A DNA stretch of 64,000 nt, from the NCBI RefSeq assembly GCF_900497805.2, contig NW_020954610.1, positions 27,644,842 to 27,708,841 on the forward strand, given 5' to 3'. The first letter of the stretch is position 1, and each line of letters begins with the position of its first letter. The notes under the pieces were generated by a model, which was given only the letters and a program-made list of their open reading frames with translations, made no database searches and was not told the DNA's origin. The translations under genes and the position numbers were made by a program. Below, piece after piece: positions 11,791-23,010 of this stretch. Source of the DNA: Vombatus ursinus. Lineage: Eukaryota > Chordata > Mammalia > Diprotodontia > Vombatidae.

Positions 11791-12207
11791 TATCTCTTTA
11801 TCTGCCAACACTGAGAAAAATGTGTTGCATGTGGGAGTAGTTCAATATAATATTTGGTAAACTGAGTCAAATTATGTTTGGAACACTGCGGAGTATCAGA
11901 CCCATTCTAACTGTACCTTATAATGGTGATTCTAAAGGTTGGAGTAACCAAAATAAAGTCCTTTGATACACAAAATGGAGTTGGGGCTTATACCTAAGGG
12001 AACTGCCCCTATATTCATGCCATTTGTTCTTGCTGATACTGCCTTAACATAGCCCCAATATTACCATGCAGGGAGAAACCACTGATTCTTAGGGAGCCAT
12101 TGCTCAAATAGATATTATGTTAACATTCTCTTTAAAAAACTACTGATTTTAGCTCTAAACAGCTTCCTCAAGCTTATGCAACTAATTTGGCCAAAATTTT
12201 ACTAATT
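11791..12207. other. No recognisable feature
   Basis: About 410 bp between the L2 end and the right arm of the inverted duplication. No open frame, repeat or motif stands out. Confidence 0.5.
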
Positions 12208-12576
12208 TTGTTTGCTCTTTTTATGATCTCTTTGGGATGCAGACCTAGAAGGAACTTATTTTTAACTTTAAGGAAATTAGGTATTGCTTATTTTTTTGAG
12301 GAGAGTGATATGGTCAGTGATATGTCAAAGGGAGATTGTTAAATCATCTATGTAAAGAATGGATTATAGAAAGAACAGGTTGGAGCAGGAAGCAGGGAAA
12401 GCAGTTAGGCCATTACAGTAGTCTAGGTAAAGCATGGTTCAATTCAATTCAACAAATATTTAGTAAGTGACCACTATAAGGTCAAAGTTTAGCGCTGGAA
12501 GTAACTTAGTCCATTTAGTCCAACCTTATCATTTTACAGATGAGAAGACTAAGGCCTAGAGACATTAATTGATTTG
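12208..12576 (-). repeat. Inverted duplication, right (copied) arm
   Basis: Reverse complement of 10028-10396, same length, about 97% identical by eye. It starts inside L1 sequence (ttgtttgctctttttatgat) and stops inside the SINE (cattaattgatttg). Neither repeat continues past the arm, so this arm is the inserted copy. Confidence 0.9.
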
Positions 12577-13440
12577 TGCCATCCTAGTCCCCTTCTTTGC
12601 TATGGATTCATATGAGTTTAGCATCAGCAATGAAGTAGGTACTCTAAGCTTTATGAAGGATTAATTGCACTGTCTAAAAGTGAAAACCTTTAAAGAGAAA
12701 AATATCCTTCCTTTTCCTCCTTTCTTGAAATATCTGGGAATATGAAGAACAAAACCCTTCTCTTTTACATGTACTTACTCATTTTTGCTTGTTGAAAAAG
12801 ACAAAGTGCATGAAGGGAATCATATCAAGAAAATATGAAAAGATTGGCAGGATACAGATTGTGCTGGTAGATTTTTATGTAATTCTTTTAAAGCAGATTT
12901 CAAAAGATCTTGTTCCCTCCATCTTCAGAAGCTAGTGGGAATCAATAAGATGGTGATTTACAAAGGAACCTATAAAGGAAAGACATAATCAAACACAAAA
13001 ATGAATGGATTCCATTGCATCTTTCAAATGACTACACTATTAGATCTTTTAATAAGATTACTTCACTAGCTTCTGCACATTTTTTTTTTCTGATAAGAAT
13101 AACCATTGTAATTTTTTGGTATCAGTTTTAAAGGTACTTCCTATTAGCACTAATTAGATGCATAAAAGCCCACCCACACAAATTAGCTAACCACAGTTAA
13201 TTCATAAAAATTAATGCTAAAAGTGAAGTCATCCTATAGATATGTAGTTTGGATAGTGTTAAAATACTGAATAATATGAAGGCCATTCTGAAATGAATTT
13301 AATAGTTAGTACAACTCATGATTTTATTGGATTTATAATAATCCCTGGGAGGGTCATTTTTTTCAGTCTTGTAACAAACAGTATGCACATGAAAGGTTCT
13401 TTAAAATAAATATATGAATAATATAATCCATAAGTGAGGA
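12577..13440. other. Single-copy AT-rich sequence, nothing recognised
   Basis: No coding frame, tRNA-like head or LINE signature seen across this stretch. Confidence 0.5.
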
Positions 13441-13684
13441 GAATAATAACAACACCTATTTATATGATACTTTTATTTTTTATTAATTTCTTTGTATATT
13501 TGCTTCTTATCTTAGTACCACATAGAGCTGAGTTCAGGTATTCTAGTGAGGATGTTTGGCATTTGAAGAATCTATCACAGCTCCTTTAACAATCTAAATT
13601 ACTGGAGGAGGCAGCACTTTATTATGAATTTTCTTAGTTTCCTGAATATGGTAATGATACTTTTACAAGTATCTTCATTTTCTC

Positions 13685-13945
13685 TGAGAGTTCATAGAAT
13701 TATAGATTTAGAGTTGGGAGATACCTCATGGATTATATCAAGCTCAACAATCTTATTTTACAGATAAGGAAAATGAGAATCTGAGAGGCTAAGCAATTTT
13801 CCCAAGGTTACACAGGGGGTAAATGGCAGAGCAGTGCTTTGAACTCAGGTCTTCTGACTTTGAATTAATGAATCAACAAGCATTTCTTAAGTGCCTACTA
13901 GGCTCTAGGCACTGGGGATACAAATACAAAGAATGGAAAAATTAA
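13685..13945 (-). mobile_element. CORE-SINE (minus) plus adjoining dispersed repeat
   Basis: 13685-13862 contains gagaatctgagaggctaagc, caaggttacacagggggtaa and tttgaactcaggtcttctga. The following aacaagcatttcttaagtgc, ctaggcactggggatacaaa block is a second dispersed repeat that also occurs near 54700 and 63820. Confidence 0.65.
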
Positions 13946-13949
13946 CAGT

Positions 13950-14008
13950 CCCAAGGAAAGAAAGAAGAAAAGAAAGAAAGAAGGATGAATGAAAGAAAGG
14001 AAGGGGAA
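13950..14008. repeat. (GAAA)n purine-rich tract
   Basis: An imperfect aaagaaagaagaaaag run on the plus strand, purine throughout apart from a few bases. Confidence 0.8.
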
Positions 14009-14014
14009 AAGTTT

Positions 14015-14205
14015 CTACTTTTACCTTACTTTTATCAAGTCATTCAAGTCTTTCCATGTATCTTTGAAACTATCTTTTTCCTAAATTCTTACAACATACT
14101 AGTATTCCATTATATCCATATAGCACAATTTATTCAGCCATTCCACAGCTGATAGATATCTCTTTAATTTTCAGAGTATTTTCTACCAAAAAAAGAACTA
14201 CTATA
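14015..14205 (-). mobile_element. Old L1 ORF2 C-terminal fragment
   Basis: Reverse-complement translation gives the WLNKLCYMDIMEY and DTWKDLNDLIK patterns of the L1 ORF2 C-terminus, with stops. It is more diverged than the copies at 5218 and 10454. Confidence 0.55.
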
Positions 14206-14337
14206 AATATGTTTGCATAACTCTCTTTTTAGTATACTATGCTGCCCTTTAATTGGTCCTCATATTGTAGTTGTTGAGCTCATTATAATGAGAAGAGAGA
14301 AAGCAAGAGTGAAAAGTAAGATCTTTTCTTCACACAA

Positions 14338-15076
14338 TTGGCCAAATGGGAAAAAAAGTACGCTGAAGGAAACAACTCCTTAAAAGGTAAAATGGTCAAA
14401 ATGGAAAAGGAGGTACAAAATCTAATAGAAGAAAACAATTTGTTAAAAATTAGAATTGGGCAAGTGGAAGTTAATGACTCTATGAGACATCATGAATCAA
14501 ACAGAAACAAAAGAATGAAAAAAATAGAAGAAAACATAAAATATCTCATTGGTAAAACAACTGACCTGGAAAATAGATCCAGGAGAGACAATTTAAAAAA
14601 TATTGGTCAACATGAAAACCATGATGGAAAAAAAAGAGCCTGGACAACATCTTTTGGGAAATCATCAAAGAAAACTGCCCTGAGGTCCTAGAACTAGAGG
14701 ATAAAATATTCACTGAAAGAAAACCAATCACCTCCTTAAAGAGAATCCAAATTGAAAACACCAAGGAATACTGTAGCCAAATTCCAAAATTACCAGGTCA
14801 ATGAGAAAATACTGCAAGCAGCCAGAAAGAAACAATCTAACTATCATGGAAAGGCAGTCAGGATTATGCAGGACCTCGCAGTTTAAAGATCAGAGGGCAT
14901 GGAATGCAATATTTTGTAAGTCAAAGGAGCTTGGATTACAACCAAGGATCAACTGCCCAGCTATATTGAGCATAACCTTTCAAGAGAGGAGATGGAAATT
15001 CAATGAAATAGGGGACTTCCAAACCTTCCTGATGAAAAGACCAGAGCTTAATAGAAAATTTGATCTTCAAATATGA
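14338..15076 (+). pseudogene. L1 ORF1 (two frame-shifted pieces)
   Basis: The first frame (14338-14691, 117 aa) carries the coiled-coil end and the start of the RNA-recognition domain: MAKWEKKYAEGNNSLKGK, IGQVEVNDSMRHHESN, YLIGKTTDLENRSRRDNLK. A second frame (14801-15076, 91 aa) carries the C-terminal domain and the usual ending KRPELNRKFDLQI. At least one frameshift between 14691 and 14801 breaks the protein. The L1 ORF1 product is an RNA-binding chaperone. Confidence 0.75.
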
Positions 15077-15639
15077 GACTCAAGAGAGGCATAAAAAGGT
15101 AAACAGGAAAGAAAATAAAAAGAACAACATGTTATTAATAAGGGCAAACTATTTACATCCCTACAAGGGAAGATAACCCTTGTAACTCTTGAGAACTGTA
15201 TTGTTACTATGACATTTAAAAGGGTTGTACATAGACAGAGGGCACGGGTATAAGTTGAATTTGATGTGATGATAAAAAATCTAATGAAGTGGTGAAAAGG
15301 GATTTTACTGGAAGAAAAAGAAAGGAAGAAGCAGACAAGGGTAAGTTACATCACATGAAAAGGCACAAAAACCTATTACAGTAGAAGGAAAGAAGGGAGG
15401 GAAAGGAGGATTGTTACTCTCATCAGATTTGGTTCAAAGAGGGATTAACATAATCCGGTATAGAAATCTAACTTGCCATACAGGAAGTAGGAGGGGGAAG
15501 GGAAAAGAAAAGGGAGAAGGTGAATAGAAGGGAGTGAAAACTGAGGTGTTTGAAAGCAAAATTCTATTGAGGAGGGAAAGAGAGAAAGGAGAGAGAAAAT
15601 CATAAAGGGGAGGGGAATGGGATGGAGAGAAGACATGAA

Positions 15640-16512
15640 TAGTAATCATAACTGTGAATGTGAATTGGATGAATTCTCCTATAAAATGGAAGCAGAATGG
15701 ATTAAGAACCATAATCCTACAATATGTTGTTTACAAGGAACACATTTGAAGCAGAGGTAAAGCAAAAGAGTAAAGGTAAAAGAGTGGAACACAATATATT
15801 CTGTTTTAGCTGAAGTAAAAAAAAAAAACAACAACAATAACAGGTGTAGCAATCCTGATCTTAGGCAAACAAAAGCAAAAATAGATCTTATTAAAAGAGA
15901 TAAGGAAGGAAAATACATCCTGCTAAAAGGTACCATAGATGATGAAGTAATATTAGTATTAAACATATATACACAAAATGGTATAGCATCCAAATTCTTA
16001 GAAGATAAATTAAGGGAATTACAGGAAGAAATCGATAATAAAACTATACTAGTGGGGAACCTCAACCTCTCCCTTTCAGAACTAAATAAATCTAACACAA
16101 AAAAAACAAGAAAGAAGTTAAGGAAATGAATAGAATTTTAGAAAAGTTAGATATGGTTGACCTCTGGAGAAAATTGAATGGGGATCCAAAGAAATATACC
16201 TTTTTCTCAGTGGTACATGGCACATACACAAAAATTGACCATGTACTAGGGCATAAAAACCTCACAATCCAATGCAGAAAGGCAGAAATATTGAATGCAT
16301 TCTTTTCATATCATGATGCAACAAAAATTACACTTAATAAAGGTGCATGGAAAGATAGACTAGAAATTGATTGGAAAATAAATAATCTAATCCTAAAGAA
16401 TGAATTGGTCAAACAACAAATCATAGAAACAATCAATAACTTCATTCAAGAGAATGACAATAATGAGGCAACATACCAAAACTTACAGGATGCAACAAAA
16501 ACTTCCTTAGGG
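15640..16512 (+). pseudogene. L1 ORF2 endonuclease domain remnant
   Basis: An APE-type endonuclease can be followed across frames. The best open stretch (16126-16515, 129 aa) includes DLWRKLNGDPKKYTFFSVVH and GTYTKIDHVLGHKN, the SRIDHIL-like motif near the active-site His/Asp of L1 endonucleases, then FFSYHDATKITL, where SDHN would be expected. The usual SDHN is SYHD here, so catalysis would be lost. The preceding region encodes KGTIDDEVILVLNIYTQNG and VGNLNLSLSE (normally GDFN). Dead copy. Confidence 0.8.
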
Positions 16513-16639
16513 TAAGTTTTATTTCTCTAAATGCTTACATGAATGAAATAGAGAAAGAAGAGATCAATGAATTGGGCATGCAACTGAAAAAGCTAGAAAA
16601 AGAATAAATTTAAAATCCCCAATTAAATGCCAAATTAGA

Positions 16640-17632
16640 AATTCTGAAAACCAAAGGAGAAATTAATAAAATTGAAATTAAGAAAACTATTGAACCAATA
16701 AAACTAAGAGCTGGTTTTATAAAAAAAATAACAATAAAATCAATAAAACTTTGGTTAGCCTGATCTTAAAAAAAGAAAGAAGAAAACCAAATTACCAACA
16801 TCAAAACATAAAAATCATACATAAAAATATAAAGGATGAAGTCATCACCAATGAAGAGGAAATCAAAACAATAATTAAGAGATATTTTGCCCAACTGTAT
16901 GCCAATAAATTTGACAATCTTAGTGAAATGAATGAATATTTACAAATATATAAATTTCCCATATGGAAGAGGAAATAAAATACTTAACCCCATCTCAGAA
17001 AAATAAATTGAACAAGCTATCAATGAACTCCCTAATAAAAAATTTTCAAGGCCAGATGGATTAAAAAGTGAATTCTGTCAAACATTTAAAGAACAACTAG
17101 TTCCAATACTATATCAACTATTTGGGAAAATAGGTAAAGAAGGAGTCCTAAGAAACTCTTTTTATGATACAAATATGGTGCTGATATCTAAACCAGGAAG
17201 AATCAAAATAGACAAAGAAAATTATGGACCAATTCCCCTAATGAATATAGATGCAAAAATTTTAAATAAAATATTAGCAAAATGATTATAGCAACTTATC
17301 TCAAGGATAATACACTATGATCAGGTAGGATTTATACCAGGAATGCAGGGCTTGTTCAATACTAGAAAAACTATCAGCATAATTGACATATCAACAACAA
17401 AACTAACAGAAATAATATGATTATCTCCATAGATGCAGAAAAAGCATTTGACAAAATACAACACCCATTCATATTAAAAACAGTAGACAGCATAGGAATA
17501 AATTGAGTCTTCCTTAAAATGATAGGTAATATCTATCTAAAACCATCAGCAAGCATTACATGTAATGGAGATAAGCTAGAAGCATTTCAAATAAGATTAG
17601 AGTTGAAACAAGGTTGTCCATACTTCATTACT
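16640..17632 (+). pseudogene. L1 ORF2 reverse-transcriptase N-terminal half
   Basis: Translation in shifting frames shows KLWLA-like and NYQHQNIKIIHKNIKDEV (16751-16978 frame), then [10 protein letters not shown] around 17325, and [14 protein letters not shown] around 17405-17455, which is the first RT palm motif with its metal-binding Asp. Sequence ends near 17632, before the YADD/FADD motif. Several stops are present. Confidence 0.75.
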
Positions 17633-17824
17633 AGATGACTAATGTGAAAATATACTTAATATGAATGTATATGTAGAGCCCCACACTGCCTTGGGGAGGT
17701 GGGGAGAGGAAGGGAGACAAAATGTAAAACTCAAAATCTTACGGAAGTGAATTTTGAAAACTAAAACTAAATTAATTAATTAAAAATTTAAAAAATTAAA
17801 TTAAATTGAGAATATTTTTATATT

Positions 17825-18390
17825 TTTGAGGTATATTGCTAAAACTTCAAAAAAATTTCTCATCATTCGAAGCTGTATGGATCAATACATTGATCTCTTT
17901 CTAGAATTGCAGTAACCTTTTTTTCTACAATAACATGTGATGTATAATCTTTTTATCAGAGATATTATAACTAAAAAATACCTCCACTCCCTCTTTTCTT
18001 TGTTTCTTTTCTTTCTTTTTTTAGACTATTTTTTTTTAGTTTTATACTTTGAGAGAACATAATACCTACTTTTTAGAATAATATGTAAGGCAATTAACTA
18101 TCTCTACAATATAAGGTTGAGTTAATGTGAAGGTAGGCCAAATAGGATAATCCAGATCAAAATAATTCTTCATTCTCAAAACGGATCTCATGGTATTTCT
18201 CAGGTGAGTATTTAACTCAATCTTCTGAATCAATGGAAGTTTACTTATGGTTGACGATTTTTTGTTTGTCTTTGTATGACTTATTCATGAAGACGTGAGA
18301 CATATGTCAACAGAAAAACACCAAATTTTCACTTGCTAATGGAAACTTTCACAAAAAACAAATCTAAATAGGAATAACTGGCATTTATAC
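17825..18390. other. AT-rich sequence, nothing recognised
   Basis: Includes T-rich runs (tttctttctttttttagac) but no repeat family or reading frame I can name. Confidence 0.45.
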
Positions 18391-18391
18391 A

Positions 18392-18485
18392 ATGTGTGTG
18401 TGTGTGTATGTGTGTGTATGTGTGGACAGAGAAAAAGAGAGAGAGATCTATATATTGCATATGTATATACACACATATATACATT
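18392..18485. repeat. Compound (TG)n, (GA)n and (TA)n microsatellite
   Basis: tgtgtgtgtgtgtatgtgtg, then gagagagag, then tatatacacacatatat. Confidence 0.85.
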
Positions 18486-18515
18486 CACGTACATACATTT
18501 ATCCTTTCTACAACA

Positions 18516-18631
18516 CAGATGTTAGGGGCATAGTGCCCATCTGGAAAATCCATGCAAAAATTTTTGGCTCTCCTTTTTTGACATAGAAGGTCTGAATTTT
18601 TTTTGACTTTTATGGGGTATTTGCAATACCC
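18516..18631. repeat. Two short palindromes
   Basis: 18516-18543 pairs CAGAT/ATCTG and GGGCA/TGCCC around small loops. 18615-18631 is gggtatt-tgc-aataccc, a perfect 7-bp stem. They lie about 70 bp apart in otherwise unrecognised sequence, possibly an old DNA-transposon remnant. Confidence 0.4.
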
Positions 18632-18949
18632 TATTGTAAAATTGGGTTTGATATTATATAATATTGCTCATATATTTTATGCATTTCTGAATTTCTAAAC
18701 TTTTTTTGTGTCGTCTATTGGCCTTCAAATGTCATCAGTAGCTCCTGCAAAACTCCTTCAAAATTCCTATATAATTTCTTATGCCTACCCACAATATATC
18801 AAAACTGTGATGTGGTAAGTCATGATGTAGAATGGATACCTGTAATATAGGTTATAAACATATAGCTGTATGTCATCAAATAATATATGTACATATTATA
18901 TTATATAATTTGAAACTCATAATAAATTCCTATAAGTACTATAAGAAGA

Positions 18950-19145
18950 ACATAAGCTTCTTGGGAAGAGAAATTGTGTTTCTTTTTACTTTTGTCTTTC
19001 CAAATCCACAATATCTCATGCGTACTTAAATGCTTATTAAATTGGATTATCTTCATTTTACAGATAATGAAATTGAAAATCCAAGAGGTTAGGTGACTTT
19101 TCCAAAAGTCACAGAGATAATACGTACACACAGTAAGCTGGATCT
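18950..19145. mobile_element. L2 3' end (+) followed by CORE-SINE fragment (-)
   Basis: aagcttcttgggaagagaaa to cttaaatgcttattaaattg is an L2 terminus. 19047-19145 (attttacagataatgaaatt, gttaggtgacttttccaaaa) is a minus-strand CORE-SINE cut off where L1 sequence starts. Confidence 0.55.
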
Positions 19146-19149
19146 TTTT

Positions 19150-21068
19150 TAAACATATATTTATTTATTGTTAACATTCATTTTTAAGAATTTTGAGTTC
19201 CAGATTCTCTTTTTAATGCCCCCATCCACATTGAAAAGACAGGCAATATGATATTAATTATGCATGTGAAGTCATATAAAACATTTTCATTTTAGCCATG
19301 TTGCCGAAAGAAAAAAAAAGTAAGAAAAATAAATTGAAAAAGTATGCTTCAATATGCAGTCCAACTTTATATCTCTGTCTTCTCTCTGGAGGTAGACCAC
19401 ATTTTTCATCATGGGTACTTCGTAATTGTGTTGGATAATTGTCTTGAGCAAAGTACCTAAGTCATTTACACTTGATCATCATTAAAATATTGTTGTTACT
19501 GTGTACTGTATTCTTCTGTTTCTGCTCATTTCACTTTTCATAAATTCATGTAAGTCTTCCTAGGTTTTTCTGAAACCATTTTGCTTTATTGAGTCTTATG
19601 CCTTATAATAGGAATGAGTAGTGTGTTTAGTCAAAAGCTTTTTTTCTTAATCGATCATGATAATTGTGATTTTTGTCAATTTTGTTATTGATATTACCAA
19701 TTATGGCTATAGTTTTTCTAATTTTGAAATAGCCCTTCTTGGCATAAATCTATGTTCTTTATAATATAATTCTGTAATCTCTTTGCTAAGATTTTATTTA
19801 AAATTTTTGCATCAATACCATATTGCTGTCATAAATAGAATGTGGTAAGATTTCTTTCTTTACCTTTTTTTTAAAATAGAATTGGGATTAATTATTCCTT
19901 AAATGTTTTGTAGAATTCCCTTGTAAATCCATCTGATCTGGGGATTATTTCTTAGGGATCTCATTTGTGGCTTGTTCAATTTTTTTTCAAAAATATGGTC
20001 ATTTAAGTATTCTATTTCTTCTGTTAATATAGGAATTTCATATGTTTATAAATATTTCTCCAGTTTACTTAGATTGTCAGTTTTACCAGCATATCAAAGG
20101 GTAAAATAGCTCCTAATAATTGTCAATTTTTTTTCATAAAACCAGTTCCTGGTTTTATTCATTAGTTTAATGATTTTTTTTTTACTTTCAATATTTTTAA
20201 TCTCTCCTTTGATTTTTAAATTTTCCATTTTGGTATTTAATTGAGAATTTTGATTTGTTCTTTTTTAATTTTTTAGTTGCATCTCTAATTCATTGATCTG
20301 CTTTTTCTGTCTTTTATTGTTGTACACACTTAGGGATATAAATTTTCTCTTAATTACTGCTCTGACTGTAACCTACAAATTTTGATATGTTGTCTCCTTG
20401 TTTTCATTTTCTTTGATGGAATTATTTATTATTTCTATGATTTATTCATTGATCCGCTCATTCTTTAGTTTCCAATAGATTTGATAAAGGACTGCATAGA
20501 GGTAACTTTATGCAGTCCTTTAGTGAATGTATTTCATTGCATTATGGTCTGACAAGCATGCATTTCATATTTCTGCTTTTTTTACATTTAAAAAATTTTC
20601 ATGACCTAATATGTGGTCAATTTTTTGTGAAGATGCCATGTTCAACTGAAATAAAAAAAGTATATGCTTTTGTATTCTCATTCAATTTTCTCCAGAAATT
20701 TTTCTCCAATTTATCCTAATTAATCTAAAATTCTATTTATCTTACTGACTTCTTTCTTATTTATTTTACCCTTAGATTTAGCTAACTCTGAGAGGGAAAA
20801 GTTGAAGTCCCACCAATATAGTTTTGTTACCTGTTTCCTCCTGTAACTCCCTTAAATTTTCCTTTAAGAATTTGGATTTTGTCATTTCCTACCTTTCCTG
20901 CTAACTTTCCAAGTTGTCTTGGGCTGAAAACTTGTTTCATTCAGTCTTTTTGTGGGTTCTGATGCTCTAAAATTTGTTTAGAGACATTTTTTAAAGCTAT
21001 TTGTACGAGTTTGAGGGAGAGGTCAGGCCAAGTCCCTGCCTTTACTCTGACATCTTGGCTCTGCCTCA
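19150..21068 (-). mobile_element. L1, full ends but two large internal deletions
   Basis: On the minus strand the 5' end is at 21068 (ggcagagccaagatgtcaga). The 5' UTR runs to about 20885 and then jumps directly to endonuclease and RT sequence (20880-19640), then to the ORF2 C-terminus and 3' UTR (19610-19190; gaaaccatttt-side and agccatgttg). ORF1 and part of the RT are gone. An alternative reading is two abutting fragments; a clear target-site duplication was not found. Confidence 0.6.
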
Positions 21069-21691
21069 ATACTTTTTTTTTTAAAAGAATTGTACTCAGT
21101 TTGCTTGGTAGGTTTTTCTTGGTTGTAATCCCAGATATTTTGCCTTCCAAATTATCATATTTCAAACCCTCCACTCCTTTAATGTGGTAGCTGCTAATTT
21201 TTTCTAATCGTCACTGTATCTCTCCAATATTTGTATGGTTTCTTTCTGGTGGTTTGAAGTATTTTCTCTTTGACTTAGGAAATCTGGAATTTGGATATAA
21301 TATTCCTGAGAGTTTTCATTCTGAGATCTCTTTCATGTGGTTATCAGTGTATTCTTTCAATTTTTATTTTACCCTCTGGCTCTGTGATATCAGAGAAGTT
21401 TTCTTTTATAATTTTTTGAAATATATTCAGGTTCTTTCTTTGATCACATTTGCCAAGTAGTCTAATAATTTTTAAATTATCTTTCCAGGATCTATTTTCC
21501 AGGTCAGTTGCTTTTCCAATGAGATTGATATTTTCTTCTTTTTTTTCTTCTTTTAATTTTTTATTGTGTTTTGATGTCTCATGATATCATTCACTTCCAC
21601 TTTGCCAATCCTAATTTTTAAGGAATTATTTTCTTCAGTGAGCTTTTGTACCTCTTTTCCCATTTGGACAGTTTTGCTTTTTTAAGGAATT
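21069..21691 (-). mobile_element. L1/HAL1 ORF1 fragment
   Basis: Reverse-complement ORF1 from the coiled-coil end (aactgtccaaatgggaaaag) through ctggaaaatagatcctggaa to the C-terminal domain, stopping at gagtacaattctttt next to the preceding element. Stops and shifts throughout. Confidence 0.6.
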
Positions 21692-22373
21692 AACCCACTC
21701 ACCCCTCTAAGAATTTCTTCCTTATCCTCTCCCCCCACTCTCTACCCTTGGCCTCTTATTTCTTTCTGAATATAGAAGACTTTTATACACTTCTAGATAC
21801 ATATGTTGTTTCCTCTTTAACTCATTCCATGTGAGAATAAGGTTTCAACACTATCTACTCTCCCCTCTTCTAGCTTCTTCTGTACCATTTTTTTCTTCTT
21901 TTTTTCCTCTTCATTTGAATAACAATTGCTCCTTTTTATCTCTCCCTACACAGTTTTCTTCTTTTAGAATCACCCCATCATACTCAGCTTAGCTCAGGCC
22001 TTTCTTTCAAATTACTCAAATCAAAATGATGGTCATAATAAATGGATAATGTTTTCATATATAAGAAATAAGCAATCTGACCTTTTTGAGTCCCTTATAA
22101 TTGGTCCTTAATGTTTACTTTATTTTTCTCCTGGATGTTATATTTTGAATTTTTCCTTAAGTTCTACTGTTTTTATCACAAATACCTGAAGGTATTTTAG
22201 TTCATTAAATAACTATTTTTTCATTTATTATTATACTTAAATTTTCTGAGTAAAGTTATCCTTGGTCATAACCCTAGCTCTTTTGCTCTATGAAATATAA
22301 TATTCCAAAATCTATGGTCTTTCAAAATGGTAGCTGCTTGGTCTTGTGTAATCCTTACTGTAACTCTGCTGTA
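21692..22373 (-). mobile_element. Split L1, downstream half (ORF1 C-terminus and spacer)
   Basis: On the minus strand ORF1 resumes at tacagcagagttacagtaag and runs through ccaagcagctaccattttga and ttggaatattatatttcat, then into a purine-rich spacer. It continues exactly where the right half (25221-26133) breaks off at aatttaaatacagtgga, so the two are one L1 split by the SHC1 retrocopy. Confidence 0.7.
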
Positions 22374-22492
22374 TTTTTTTTAAGAAATAATGGTCTTTAG
22401 TGACATTTCCTTTTGGCATAAGTGAGACTCGTGAATAGATTCAAATAAAATAAGGGTAGGAGAGAGAAATAGAAGAGGAGGCAATAAAGATA

Positions 22493-23010
22493 CAGTCAGC
22501 TCTCCATTATCCACAACTCCTCCGGAGGAGCATTTTCTACCTCTTCTGTATTCCTCACAATGTCTAGTAACAGGTACTCAATAAATACATTGTTTTGAAT
22601 GATCCCCTCTGAGGTTTCTCTGCAGCTAAGTTAAATTCCAGCCTTTTTCCTTGGCTAGGATGAGGTCTGGCTTTTAGTTCTAGCCATTTACTGGTTATGT
22701 GGCCTTCAACAATCACCTAACCTTCTCTATGCATCAGTTTTCTCACCTGTAAAATGAGAGATAATAATTCCTGTGCTACAGACTTGTCATGATAGTAAAA
22801 TGATATAATAGAAGTCTCTGAAAAAATAAAAAGGTGCCATATGTATAAAGATGAGACAACTTTTGTGCTCAAGCAAGACAAAAAGCAGGAAATAATTTCG
22901 TTGCCAAAACTATAACATTGCCAAACTAAATAAAAATTATTTGGGGATTATCCACTGCTATAGATAACTATTACCTTTCAAATTAATACAGAAAATTGAG
23001 AGTTGACTGT
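22493..23010. mobile_element. pogo/Tigger-like non-autonomous DNA transposon
   Basis: The ends are inverted: cagtcagctctccattatcc on the left and cagtcaactctcaattttct read from the right, about 80% matching. Each end is preceded by TA (22491-22492 and 23011-23012), the target duplication of Tc1/mariner/pogo elements. It has no transposase frame. It lies in the 3' UTR part of the SHC1 retrocopy and contains a CORE-SINE. Confidence 0.65.
22665..22800 (+). mobile_element. CORE-SINE inside the Tigger-like element
   Basis: ctggcttttagttctagcca, tggttatgtggccttcaaca, cagttttctcacctgtaaaa and gagataataattcctgtgct follow the MIR/CORE-SINE order on the plus strand. Confidence 0.7.

Larger units (their letters stand above)
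14325..17812 (+). mobile_element. L1 with ORF1, endonuclease and partial RT; internally deleted
   Basis: It starts within ORF1 (ggccaaatgggaaaaaaagt), runs through ORF1 to 15076, a spacer of about 560 bp, ORF2 endonuclease (15640-16500) and RT up to about 17632, then jumps directly to the 3' UTR (tagatgactaatgtgaaa) and an AATTAA-rich tail. The second half of the RT, including the YADD region, and the C-terminus are missing. The most informative L1 in the window. Confidence 0.85.

Noticed and set aside
15679-16098. 139-residue minus-strand frame
   Set aside because: Antisense shadow of the L1 endonuclease region.
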